64,000 nt of DNA from Cytospora piceicola. Taxonomy: Eukaryota > Ascomycota > Sordariomycetes > Diaporthales > Cytosporaceae. A model generated the notes under the pieces. It was not told the origin of the DNA. It saw only the letters and a program-made list of their open reading frames with translations, and searched no databases. Below are positions 22,908 to 34,547 of this stretch, piece after piece. Where the stretch lies: NCBI GenBank assembly GCA_023375675.1, contig JALQBC010000027.1, forward strand, positions 124,001 to 188,000. The letters are read 5' to 3'. The position numbers were made by a program, and so were the translations under genes. How positions within the stretch are numbered: the first letter of the stretch is position 1; the number at the start of each line of letters is the position of its first letter.

Positions 22908-22913
22908 TATAAA
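22908..22913 (+). promoter_or_regulatory. TATA box candidate at MITE edge
   Basis: TATAAA formed by the right target-site TA and the adjoining bases, 387 bp upstream of the MARVEL-like ATG. Spacing suits a transcription start near 22,940, giving a leader of about 360 nt. Inferred from sequence only. Confidence 0.4.
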
Positions 22914-22976
22914 GGGGGAAGGTTCGCATCACATTTCTGTCGTGCCTTGTATTCCATAGAAAGGTGATTCACCAGC

Positions 22977-23051
22977 ATGCTTTCATTTACCTCCCAGGCT
23001 CATCCAACAAAGACAATTCGAGTCACTGTCTCAGCTCGCGACTTCAAATAG
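22977..23051 (+). other. Upstream ORF in leader of the MARVEL-like gene
   Basis: A 24-codon ORF (ATG at 22977, TAG at 23049-23051) in the presumed 5' leader, ending about 250 nt before the main ATG. If the transcript begins near the TATA box, it could damp translation. Confidence 0.4.
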
Positions 23052-23299
23052 AACTGCGCACCTTGCCACACAATCCTGGCTTCAGCTCGTTTCAACATCA
23101 ACAACACACTCGGCCACAACACGCGTGCACTCGAGACAATACCCACACTCATAACATCACCCCCATAGAAACGGAACGACGAAACACACTGCGCGATCTG
23201 GGATCGAAGCAACCACACCAAACAATCATCTGCATTGTAGTCAATGCTATACAGCAACCACCGATCAGATCAGCAAGACAAATCAAAACAATCGCCAAC

Positions 23300-23764
23300 A
23301 TGGGTTTCCTAGGCGCAAGCTTGAGTTACCTCGTCTTCTCCGCCATCCATATAGTCCAGTTCGCCCTCGCTATCACCGTCTGTGCTATTTACGGCGTCGA
23401 CCTGCATCGCGCCCACAGCCATGGGAAGTACATGGATAGCAAATGGGTATACGCCGAGGTCGTCGGCGGGCTCTCGGCCTTCACGGCCGTGCTCTACCTG
23501 GTCCCATTCATCCTGCGCTTCTGGCTCGTCTGGGCATGGAACCTGCTCCTGTTCATCCTGTGGATAGCGCTGTTCGGAGTCTTTGGGAGCATGTACATCA
23601 AGGAAGATGCCGAGGGCGACTCCGGGGTGCAGAGGATGAAGAATGCCGTTTGGGTGGATCTGGTGAACGCGCTGCTCTGGTTCTTTACTTTCCTGGGTGC
23701 ACTTGGGTACTGGTACAACCATCGCGAGAGGCATAGCCGCTTCACTGGAAGGGCAACGGTCTAG
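23300..23764 (+). CDS. MARVEL-like four-helix membrane protein
   Basis: Intronless, 154 residues from the ATG of MGFLGASLSYL. Four hydrophobic spans at about 7-29, 50-70, 74-95 and 118-140, with short loops, no N-terminal cleavage site and a basic C-tail (HRERHSRFTGR). The first loop has GVDLHRAHSHGKYMDSKW, and acidic residues lie between spans 3 and 4 (KEDAEGDSG). This is the MARVEL-domain layout seen in fungal plasma-membrane or vesicle proteins linked to membrane apposition and eisosome-like domains. The precise role is unknown. The frame is open further upstream, but that part is leader-like. Its promoter region abuts the MITE-like element. Confidence 0.78.
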   Translation: MGFLGASLSYLVFSAIHIVQFALAITVCAIYGVDLHRAHSHGKYMDSKWVYAEVVGGLSAFTAVLYLVPFILRFWLVWAWNLLLFILWIALFGVFGSMYIKEDAEGDSGVQRMKNAVWVDLVNALLWFFTFLGALGYWYNHRERHSRFTGRATV

Positions 23765-25410
23765 GAGCCTTGGGGGTCTGGCTCGGCTGAGGGCAGGTGG
23801 ATGAAGGGGCACATGAGCCCGAGCGATGAAGAATTGTCTGGGACGCCGCCTGTTCACGCGATGGGAGTCAACCTCGATGACTTCGATCGCAGGGGCATTC
23901 CGAGGCAAGCTGTGGTCCAGAGATGGACTGTATGATGACACGCTGCGCAGCGGCAGATTAGTCTCATCCTTTTCCCGTCAGGTTTTCGACAGGCTATTTT
24001 CTTCTTCTTGCGGGCGTTGTCGGGCGGGTGCAAAGTAACAGCGGGTCTGATTATTGATACCAATTATCCTCGTTTTCCAGCGAGGAGGAGCGATTTCGTT
24101 TCTTGTCTATGCAAAGATACCACCAGAAAGCAATAATACGCAAAATTTCCCTTCCATCTGTTTTTACATGCCAGCCTGCCGATTGAGACCGAAAACTCAG
24201 TCGACTTGACTGTCAGATTGCTTGGCTCATGTGCGCTTGTAGCCATTTTGATGAGAAAAACATTACTAAGTACAAACCACACAGTACGTCAAACAAATGT
24301 ACATGTTCCTGCTGTGGTACGCAAATCTCATCTGAGCAATCCTGGAAGCTCGTGAAAGGATCATCGCACAACGACAGCAGCCTTTCCGAACAAATCTGCT
24401 GATGATCGACTTCGGCTTGATAGAGAGATGGAAATAGCTCCAGTCACAGCAAGGGGTACCTGGCGACTAAGTCTTCTCTGCTCATCAGGCGCATGTAGCA
24501 AACTTTGACGGACCAATACCATGGTACCCGTAGCTGCGCATCATCAACGCCATCGTCAGCAACTCCAAACGAAGTTCTTGTCTGGTGGTTATTCCAATGC
24601 TATATGACATCACCTCGCATACACCCCCATCCCAAATGTTTCCCCCCCAAGCTGATCCCCGCCATTCCCCACCTCACGATCCTCCCTCCCGCAAAATGCC
24701 CCCCAACCGGGGACGACTTCCCAACTGGCCAAAGCCAAGGCTCAGAATGGCCTGATATCTTCATTATCGTCACTTCTCACCTCATGTGTTCCCCATGCCG
24801 GTAATCGAGAGACCTGAGAGACCCCCGGGAGGCCCCCGGGAGGCCACTGCTACGCACAGGAAGGAATGCTCTCATCACACGCGGGTGCTCGAAACATCCT
24901 GGAACATCGCCAAGCAGCATCGACCAGGTGGGAAGAATGGATCTGCGTCCCAGACACAAACCTTCCAACGGCGAGGATCTGCCACACCGGTCGTCCAGCC
25001 TGCCTGCCTGCCAGGTTGGCAGGTTGGATAGCAATAGGCTACACTAATGACTGACAGACCCTGGCAGGATGATCTAGGTAGGTATCCACGGGTTGATGAA
25101 TGGGTGGCATGGCGAGTCCCAACCAGAGGCCCTGGATCTGTCCCGCCGACACAACGGTGACAGGCACGCAGCCGTTGCGCAAGAAGAAAAAGCGACTGCT
25201 CGCCCGCAGCGTGATGAAGCGTGTGCTCGTTCCTACTACCATGGGAAATATCTTGCTTTTCTGCTTTCACGCTTTCTGCAATGCAGCCACATCAAACGGC
25301 AGCATGGGGGGAACCTTTGAAATGGAAGACAAACAGATTCTCGGGTCTCACTGCAGGGGCGATCTGCAGTGGACTGACTGCCCGGTAGCAAACACTTTTC
25401 TTTCTCTCGA

Positions 25411-25423
25411 GGGGGGGGGGGGG
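25411..25423. repeat. 13-G homopolymer
   Basis: Uninterrupted run of 13 G; the exact length may be affected by sequencing. Confidence 0.85.
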
Positions 25424-26049
25424 CTTGACGGCTGCTCTTGTGTCTCCCGGCTTCCGATTTGGCGGCCGGCCCTCCCCACCTGGACAGCCCTGGGGCGGGA
25501 CGCGGCCAGCGGGAAGAGACCCCCTTTCTGTCGCATGAAGTTTTAGCCGGTCGGCCAACCGGTGTCTAACCTTTGACCTGCCTCAACAGAGACTTGTGCT
25601 GGTGGTGGTCCACGGGCTGGGTCAGTGCAGTACAACGTTGGGACTGTCAGACGGGAGCGTGCCTGATGGTGTGCGATGCTGGTGTCGCACAACCCACACC
25701 CCAAAGACACCACTGTGTTGGATTGGCATCCGTTTGTTTGGTTCGGCTCTGCTGCCAAGGCAGTCCGTCTTTCGATGTAAGCACGAGCGAGCCCGTAAGC
25801 AGCAGGGTTCTGTGATGCCGTTGAACCGACTCTGGATGTCGTAGTGGGTAGTGGTAGTCTCCCGCAAACCAAAGCCCGTTCTCTCCTTGAGAGAATCTAC
25901 CTAGGTAGCCAGCAAGCATAAATTTGGCCTGGGGCAGGTATGTATGTCTGTACTACTTGGATTGGTATGCACTGATTGGCCTAGACATCTACCTGCGATC
26001 GTCCTATCGTGCCGTGCCATCCATGCGAGAATGACTGACAGCACTCGGG

Positions 26050-26078
26050 CACTGACAGCACTGACAGCACTGACAGCT
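26050..26078. repeat. 9-bp tandem repeat, unit CACTGACAG
   Basis: About three perfect copies of the unit in intergenic DNA. Confidence 0.75.
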
Positions 26079-28277
26079 CAGACGATGAACGTTGAGCAAC
26101 ACCGCGCTTAGCGCAAGACTCAAGAATGGAAACTTGACGCGCCGATCGGTTTGAATGCTGCTGTTTGCTGGCTTCCGTCTGCACTATCTATCGGACTATC
26201 AGATGATTCTCAACTTCCGGTAGCGATGTGCAGCAGATCACTACTGCGTACGATACACTGTGTGCCGCGTGGAACAGGGAAATAAATGTGTATGCAAGAT
26301 TATCGCTGGCATGTCTGCGGCTTCGCGATCCATATGCAAGCTTTCTTTTTATCAGCCTCCATCGTTTAAAACTGCCACACTGCTCGACTCTTCCAGACTG
26401 CGAATGGGAGGACGTCCAGGGCAAAGGAGGGTGGCAGAGGAGAGGCGATTGAAACATGGATGGCGACCCTGAGCAAACAGACGAGGACCTTTGACCAAAT
26501 GAGCATCCTCCAAGCCTCGCAATTGTTGTCTGTTTTTCCCCCTTCCCCTGTGGCTATCCGTAGGCACTCAGTCTTCTGCTTCTGGCATATGATCTGAAAT
26601 CCAACCCTTCATCCCTTGGGCAAACGATATGTCGACCGCCCGAGAAGGATGGTACGGCCTGCACGGGCATAATTGAAGTTTGCCCCTGATGGCCTCGTGA
26701 CTTATACGTGTACTGTGTAGATATTGACATGGTCCATTGCAAACGCCCTCCAGCAGTGGTGTATGATCATGTCGAATGTCAAAACATCTTCCACCATAAT
26801 TACCACCGCCTTCATTACCAATATCACTCGATCGAGTCCCGTCGAATTTGTCAGGCCCAACTCTGCTCCTTCGAGGTTCAACAATGAAGGGGACGCCCGC
26901 CTCAAGTGATTCCATCGGAGACATCCACCCATCAGCATCGGTTGACTTCAATCGAAGCTGAGGCAACGAGCAGTTCACTCGGTGTCAACATTCAATGTTG
27001 TTAGGTGTGCGTATCTCGCCCCATTTTTATCTCACTCGCCCCTTCCAGTACTGATTGATGGGTTGTGACTTCTCCCTTTGCAAATTCTGCCCGGCTGCCA
27101 GTTTGTACATCATCAACTTATGTTATTTGTCACTTGGTTAATGATGCTTGTCTTGACAGCTTCGTATCCACTGAGACCGAATCGTATTCGTACTGAATTG
27201 GCATCTTTAAGCACCATCTTCCACAGAATCCGATCACGACAGCAATCATTTCCCAGGTCCACTTAAAGCCCGGGGACATTCCGTGCAACACTGGGCCACC
27301 TCTGAGGGAAGTTTACCGAGTCCTTCTTGTCAGATTTCTGTCTTCTCAGGAATCATCTGCACATGTCCAGTCCCTCTCCCTCGACGACTGGACGCAGATA
27401 CTTCATGAGGCTTCCAAGACGGACAGCATAGCCACACAACGTCCTTCAGGACCTAATGGACACTTTCCCTCTCGTTATCAGAGTTGGATCTCACCGTCAA
27501 TCTTAGTCAGTCCACACACAAAATCGGACCCTGGATTATCTGGGGCGAGACGCTGCCAACTGTCAATAGTGTGGCTTATGAAAAACAATTGATGCCACCT
27601 GGACCTCCTGGGCAGCGACCTTGACCTTCGGTGTATACCGGTGATCGGGATACATTCAGCCCAGCAACATTTGCATCTGCCAGTCCGGAGTTGCAGGGTC
27701 TCGGCAGAAGGTTGCCCTCTTCCGTCCTGCTTCGCAACTTATCTACTTGTTCACGAGCCTGTTGGTTTTCCCAGTACCTGGTTGCAAATTGGGGGTTCTC
27801 TGACTGCTTCTTCGGAGACGTGCACCGAAGAGAATCCTCCGACCCAGTATACCAAGCAGCCAGTGCATCCACACCGTCGATAACGACGCTCTGTCGCAAT
27901 CTTGAAAAGGCTCATCCAACTCCCTTCCCCCTCCCCCCGAGGTTGGAAGAAGCAACAGAAGCCCATCACTGTACCAGAAGCCAGCAGGACGTTGGAAGCG
28001 GCTGGAGTTTAAGATTGGGCTCCACACATCGGCCCATCCATCTCGGATCTGCTACCGTGACAGGTTGTGTCAGGGACGTGAAGTGCAGCTCCGCGAGATC
28101 ATCCCCCAAGTTCTTTCCGAACTTTATTGTCTTCCCGCTTCCCTGAACTCGATATCCGGAAGATCGATCTCGATCCTTCTCCTCCCTCGGTATATTCTCT
28201 CCGAAAGCAAGTCAAGATTCATACATACCACGGTGTCATCTAGATCGGCCCTCCAGCCTCCGCAAACGTGGGCAATC

Positions 28278-30462
28278 ATGGCGAGCCCGGGCCGGCTAGG
28301 TCGCTCAGCGACCATGAAACTGTCGAAACAGGCCGAGAGCAAGAGGCCTCGCCGTCGGGCCTATTCGAGTTCGTCAGCATCTTCGGCAATGTCAGCCGGC
28401 ACCAGCACGGAAGTCGAAGAAGACCCTTTCCTCTTTTCACCTCACCATACCCCAGACACTGAACAGCCGTCGTCCTCATGGCAAGCATCTGCATGTGAAG
28501 CTCCTAGCAGACAACCAGGTAGTAAGTATAGTGAACAACTTGTCTCCCAAGCCCCAAACACACAAATTCTGCTCCTCCCTAGCACTACACATGATGTATC
28601 TTTGCATTGCGCCCCCACGACAGCATTCGTCGTCACCGCAAACCTGTCTGGCCAGCAATGTCGGCGGCGGATCGTCGGCATTTCACTGGCAGGCAGGCAT
28701 TGGCAAAGGTCTTACGTCTCCAGCCATGCACAGCGGGCAGCGCGCATCAACGAGATCAGATAAAGGGTCTCTTGGCTGATCCAATCCACTGGTCGTCGAA
28801 TGTGCTGTCGTCACGGTCCATCAGCGGCGACAGCGATTCAGGGGTACACAGTAGTGCTGCCGGTGTGCCACTAACGATTCGCAAGCGCCGTGGAGAGCCG
28901 CCGTTTCCGCCTGACATCTGCATGGCGCACCTCATGCCTCACTACTTCTGCCTCTTCTTTCCGGCACTGTCTGGCGATCGTGGATTGGGATCACTCCTGG
29001 ATGGGGGCAGGGGGGGGCTAGCATAACAAGACCCTGGGATGACCGTTGTACCAAGGACGTCATCGTCGGAAAGGAAGAGAGAAGATGCCATGCCTGTCCG
29101 TCCTGCATTGCATGCATGGCCCATCGACAGCAACAATAAGGCCCAAACACCCACATTGACACCCACATCGCGTCCCCGCAACACACACCACGCTGACCAT
29201 CATTCCTCATCCATGCACGTATGAAGTTGGGCTAACGCGCAGTTCTTATTTTCTATGCAGGCAGCAGTTTTTCCCAATCCCCATCTCGTCCTTCTCAACC
29301 CAACCTTCCGTCCTCTTCCTCTTCCAGAACAGCAACAAAGTCTACTATTCCGTGCAGTCGACCCATTGACATTGCACTACCACCGTCCGCCTTGCGAAAG
29401 ATTAACAGTTACAAAGGTTCTGGCTGCACCTCAATTGAAGCACTGTCAGCCCGTGGAGACATATCAGGGTAAGTAAACTCTAACCCCTTTCCCTGCTCCT
29501 CCTTTCCCCCTGGGGCATCATGGGCCACACGGTTCGGAACGACAATGAGGGGTCCATCACTTGTCACTGACGATCATTTTTACTGTCGCAGTGGCTACTT
29601 CCCTCTCCACGAAGATCCCGACAAACGCACCCACCGACCCCATCCCTTCCACACCGCAACACAAAAGGCAAAAGAGGACTGTGACGCCGATGCCCTTGCT
29701 AAAAGCGACGATAGCACCCAAACGGCTAAACCACCCTCCTCCTCCTCCACCCTTCGCCCTGCCCTTCCATCACTCGCTATATCAGAACCCAAAGGCCGAT
29801 ACCCAGTGAACACGGTCAACATGTCTCGGTCGCAAGTCACGCCCGTCACATCCTACGTGCCCAGTGGTGGGTTCCACGAAACACCAATGCCAGTGGGCAA
29901 ATACTACCCTTCGAACTACGAGAGACGACACAACAGCACCCAAAATGCCCCTCGCACATCACGAGGCAGTCTGCGGCAACCCGCAGCCCGCCCATCCTCT
30001 GCGAAGTCGGACACCGCGGTCCCTCAGTTGAACAGGACAGACTCGCACGCCCGGTCCGACTCGGAGGCTACTCGGCGGCTACAACAATACCAGCGCGATA
30101 TGGTCGCGCAGGCCTACCTCGCCGCCCAGAAAGCCACACAAGAGCTGGCCGGAAAGGAAGGCGCATCGGCCGCACTGGCCGCGGCGAGCCTGCACGGCGC
30201 GCCAATGTCAAGATTTCAGTTCCCGGGCACACCGAACCGGCCTGTATCGCCACGACTTGAACCCATGGGCAGTCCCGGACCGGTGACGCCATTGGCCCTG
30301 GAGGGCGCGGATGGCTACTGGGACAGACCGAGGCCGGTGCCGAGCCCGGATGCGGGCAGGGAGAACCAGGTGGTCGCGCGGGCGATGCGAGCCGAGGGCG
30401 AGAGGAACCGCAGAGAGGGCCAGCACTCGCCGGCTCTTGAGGCTGGTGGCTTTGGTTTCTGA
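28278..30462 (+). CDS. Conserved fungal low-complexity protein of unknown function
   Basis: Minimal phase-consistent model: join(28278..28521, 29261..29468, 29592..30462), 440 residues. Exon 1: MASPGRLGRSATMKLSKQ, then RRRAYSSSSASS. Exon 2 is Ser/Pro-rich and ends LRKINSYKGSGCTSIEALSARG. Exon 3 continues GGYFPLHEDPDKRTHRPHPF and carries KYYPSNYERRHN, RRLQQYQRDMVAQAYLAAQKA, and near the C-terminus SPRLEPMGSPGPVTPLALEG. The last motif is one I recall from conserved Pezizomycotina proteins without assigned function. Splice sites: GTAAGT/CAG and GTAAGT/CAG. No membrane span or enzyme motif; the protein is basic and disordered with one Ala-rich helix. The first intron would be 739 nt, too long for this genome, and contains a coding-like stretch at about 28,697-28,925, so an internal exon is probably missing from this model (see findings). 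Confidence 0.68.
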
Positions 30463-33302
30463 TCAACCCTGTGATGCCGCCCGACTCCGCATGACATCTC
30501 CTGTGGATGTCCTTACCCTCCCTGCCCGCGGCGAAAGCGTTAGGTGTGGTGCCACTGCACTGCATACTTCGAACCACCCGCTTCATGCCTCTCGCGTTCA
30601 TGTCCTCCGTTTTGCTTTTTATTTTTATTTTTCCAGGGACTGACGGGAGTCTGTTGACACGCCGCACGAAGGCGGCATTGGGTTTCGGCGATTCAATCCC
30701 GCCGAGACATCGGTGTGTCTGGTCAGTGCCAGCCAGGGCCATAAGTCGACCCGATTTCGAACTCACATGCTTCACAACATCCAGAGTCTTTCATACACGG
30801 AACAGACAAAACTGGATGACCTTGCGGTTGGCGTCATTTTCGAGCCAGCCATCATCTGTATTTGATACCCTCGGCGCATTTGTACCCCTGGATAGACATG
30901 GGCCTTCACTCAGCACACGAGGAGAGTGATCTTTTCATGATAGGTTTCCATGGGCATTGGAAAAGTGGTCTTTTTGTGACATGGGAAAGGCGAGCCAGCT
31001 GGCCGTCAACATTCGTTGGATGGGAAGAGGTAAAACCAAGTCTCAAACAGAGACAGGCAGCCGAGCGGTCTATGAAATAGTTCAGCGTTCTAGGTCACCT
31101 AGGTACTCAGGGTATTCGTTCCAAAACAAGGTAGTTCTTGGAAAGGGGAAGGAAATGGGGGAGGAACGCTCCCTCCATGAAGGTAGAACAAGTGTGTATT
31201 GAAAAAAATCGTTTTTGTATATTGGTGTCCCTCTGCCGCTTGTTTGAGTCGTTCGTGACTTACTCCGTCGTGCTTTTACCAAGTAAATCTTGCTACAAAT
31301 GTTCATGTCCCACTTTAATATGGTGCGCATGCTGTGACTTCAACCACAGATGACCGCCGACAGGAGTCGTTTCTCGATTACCCTTCATACGGAAACGGAT
31401 CAGACTCGTCAGAGGCTGGGAGCTGCAAATGTCAGCTCCTCCTAATCCTTCCCATCTTAATGATTGTCCTCATACAGATATCTATACAGAGTATTGGCCG
31501 CAAGCCTCCAGTTTCTTTCCCAACCCGCCCTCCCCCTTTCCTATCCCTTTCTCTTCATGAACGGCATAGCATAATTTAACCTAGTATAATAGCAAGGTCT
31601 TTAAATGTTATCATGCCTCTTCTCTCGGACAGAAATGTCTTCCTACTAGGGTCCGTACGATGTGTCCATCAGGCTCCGTCCGTTCCGGTCTGTAAAATTT
31701 TCACTACTCAGCGGGCACTGTGTATTTTCTGGTACATTGGTCTCGCGAAACCTGTGTTGACCACGAAGACAGACAACAATTAATAGCGGAGGAGTCGGGT
31801 TGCATTTTATTCTGAGTCACGGTTCAGTCTTGAGGCCCTGAATCATGGCTATCACCACGTTCAGTGAGGAAGCTTCTACGCTTACATTTGAGGATTGCAG
31901 TGAGGCTTCGTATATACCGCTAATCCTCTCTGTCGGATGAAAACCTCATGGTCGCTGGTTGATCATGTTGTACTATGAAAACTACAGTTTCAACAGTCAC
32001 TCTTCGCTCCAGTATACAATTAAAACCTTCATGGTACCTAAAGCAGGACTGGTAAAGAACTACAACCAAAGGCATCGAGAGTGACGTTTTAACTTTTTGG
32101 CAAAGGTATAATAGCATCACCAGTGTTTCCTTCACCGTTCATCTAACAGGTATGGGGCGCGAGTCGGGAGCTCTGATATGGATTCCACGAGCTCATTCCG
32201 AGAGCCACAAGAGCATGGTCCTCGTCCCAAAGCATTTCATAAATTTAATATACGGAAACCAGCATCTCGCTCAAGCTGTTGTTCCATGGAAATTCGCCCA
32301 GGAAGTACCTTCACTGTGAGCGCTCTCTGCAACGAAGACTCAAGCCAACTCGGAGGATTATTTTGCTTCTGAAGCATATCTCTCGAAGGAGGGGGTCCCA
32401 TGGCTCGGGTTCTCAACTTTCACGCAGATGCCTCCTCTTCGATGACCAGCTCACGAGGGGGTCGACAGGAGGGTATTCTGTTGTCACAGAGGTGTACCTG
32501 GAACGCAACCTCATGCCTTGGAATATACGAGTCCAAGATGTAGTGATATGGAGTTGGATGCTTCAGGCGTGTTTCCGTTACGGAAATGGCTATTTACTTG
32601 GGTCCATATCACCAATGATAAGTAAATCGTAACACCACAAAAGCTGGGCGAGTACACAGCGACTAAAGACTAATACGGTGAATACGGTGGTCCAGACCTG
32701 GCAGTTAGAGCTTCAGGCGGGAAGCTTTGTGCCCCAGATTACGATCGATCAATACGAGCAACAGACGCCAATAGCAGAACCAATATAGGCTTTCTAAGAA
32801 GACATGGCAGGATAAAGGCATGATATATCGCCAATCTACAGGTAGCAGTTAGCTCAGGGATGATATCCAGGCCCCACTTGATGTTTCACGTTCAGCGTGG
32901 GCATCCTTGATGAACACATCGAGCGAGATTACAGTGACTGAGAAGGGAACCATGCATGTTTCGCTCGTGAAGTTTTATCGCCCATACCCTAGGAGGCTGC
33001 TACAAGTACAACAATAGCGCAGATGCATTGAGACAACAAAATCCGGGTAGTAGCTGGGGGCAAATTTTGATATTATATATCCATGGAGACTCTACATCAG
33101 CTCCACATACCTCGTATGAAGATGGAGGGTCGTGATCCTGGTGTGAACATACATAAATGGGCCGCTACGACGAGTACTCTCTCCGTGGGCTTCGACTCTC
33201 ACTCACATATCACTCACCATATCTTGTTCACATAGGATATTCATATTCATCAACTGCCGGCAGTACAGGTACCAACAGGCTTAGTTAATCGTTATACACA
33301 CA
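30463..33302. other. Intergenic, 2.8 kb
   Basis: No gene found. The near-palindrome CACCTAGGTA lies at 31096-31105. The 250 bp before 33,303 reads as promoter and leader of the secreted-protein gene. Confidence 0.5.
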
Positions 33303-34547
33303 ATGTCTTCCTCTCGCCGTGCTCTCTCCGCTCTTGCGGCCGCTGCTGCCGTTTCCCAAGTCAACGCCGCAATGGGCCCTGCCTTCAGCACCGGTCCTAC
33401 CTCCTCTGATACCTTCATCCGCGAGTCTTGGGCTACGCTTGTTCTGCCCGCCATCCCGAGTGACAACAAAGGAGATCTATCCCTCTGGGTGGGAATGGGA
33501 ACCTCGGCTGGCGACCTGATCCAGAGCATCGCGGAGAATTACGGGGACAACAACTGGGATGTCTATGCCTACACTCTCATGGAAACTAGCGGTTCGTTTC
33601 CATGACAATCACACCGATAGTACAGGTGTGAGCTGCCCAGCTAACGTCGATGATGTACAGACACCTCACAGACACCAGTCCAGGCTAACGGTTCCACCGC
33701 TGCTGAAGATGATCAGATCACAATGCATTGTAAGTATTTGTGTCTGCTAGTCCTACGCGTTCAGCCTAAAACACACGGGATGATTTCAGACTGACGCCCC
33801 GAGCAGATGAGTACAGTGACAGCACTGGCAACTACACCCAGACCGTGCTCGTCAACGGCGAGGTCGTCTCGACCCTCTCCACCAGCGACGGGAAGGCTGA
33901 AGGTTGGGGTTCAGCCGTCGAGTGCGCCGACGAAACTTGTGGCACCGTCCCTGCCCACAAGTGGATCAACTGCAGCATCATCCTGGACAGCGCCGACACG
34001 GCCTACTCGGACACCTTGGCCCTGGGGACGGATGTCGAGGCCACGATGACCAGCAAGGACGGCATCACTTGGACTATCGGCACGATCAGCATCCCGGGGT
34101 GGTCCTTCACCTCCGAGTCTGTGGTCGGCTCGGACTCCACCGCAGCATCGACGGCTACTCCATCGGTGTCATCACCCTCCGTGGCCAATGTGGCCGCATA
34201 TAGCAGCTCAACCTCCACCACACCGGGCTCCGAGGAATCTGGTTCTGGGCCCGATGGTACTCCTGGTGCGCAGCCCACTGGATCTTGGGGAAGTAAGTGA
34301 CTTCTATCTCTACAGTCTCTGCCTCCTTGCTGGCCCACCTGCCTGCTTGTCTTCATATGTGATATTCTTCAACCTAAATCTTACAAAACGAGCCTCATGT
34401 CCACAATATTTCTATTTTTTCACTACTAACTGTTATATAGACCAAGGTGCCTCTCCTTCATCGGGTGCTACACCTTGGTGGGGTGGATCATCTTCATACG
34501 GTTCCGAGGGCTGGCGCCCTTCCAGAATCATGAGGCACAAGCACTAG
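33303..34547 (+). CDS. Secreted Ser/Thr-rich protein (hypothetical)
   Basis: Model: join(33303..33591, 33661..33729, 33807..34292, 34441..34547), 316 residues; all three introns keep phase. Introns of 69, 77 and 148 nt; the first donor is GTTCGT, the others GTAAGT. The N-terminus MSSSRRALSALAAAAAVSQVNA is a clear signal peptide. The folded part (about 24-210) has LSLWVGMGTSAGDLIQSI, YEYSDSTGNYTQTVLVNG, CADETCGTVPAHKWINCSI and GITWTIGTISIPGWSF. It is beta-rich, with paired Cys, and reminiscent of fungal secreted jelly-roll proteins such as glutamic peptidases, but I do not see their catalytic pattern. A Ser/Thr/Gly-rich tail follows and ends in RIMRHKH with no hydrophobic segment, so it is not GPI-anchored. 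Likely an extracellular or wall-associated protein; function unknown. Confidence 0.78.

Larger units (their letters stand above)
23765..28277. other. Intergenic, gene-poor, 4.5 kb
   Basis: No gene I can support. Features: a 13-G homopolymer (25411-25423), a CACTGACAG-type repeat near 26,050-26,078, a TACCTAGGTA palindrome (25898-25907) and GC-rich CCTGCC direct repeats near 25,000. ORFs of 100-170 codons overlap on both strands without conserved motifs. The 136-codon minus-strand ORF at 26,568-26,978 is the most even in composition but unrecognised. The last few hundred bases are the presumed leader of the next gene. Confidence 0.5.

Noticed and set aside
26568..26978. 136-codon minus-strand ORF
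   Set aside because: No motif, no splice partner and no clear codon bias; possible but unsupported.
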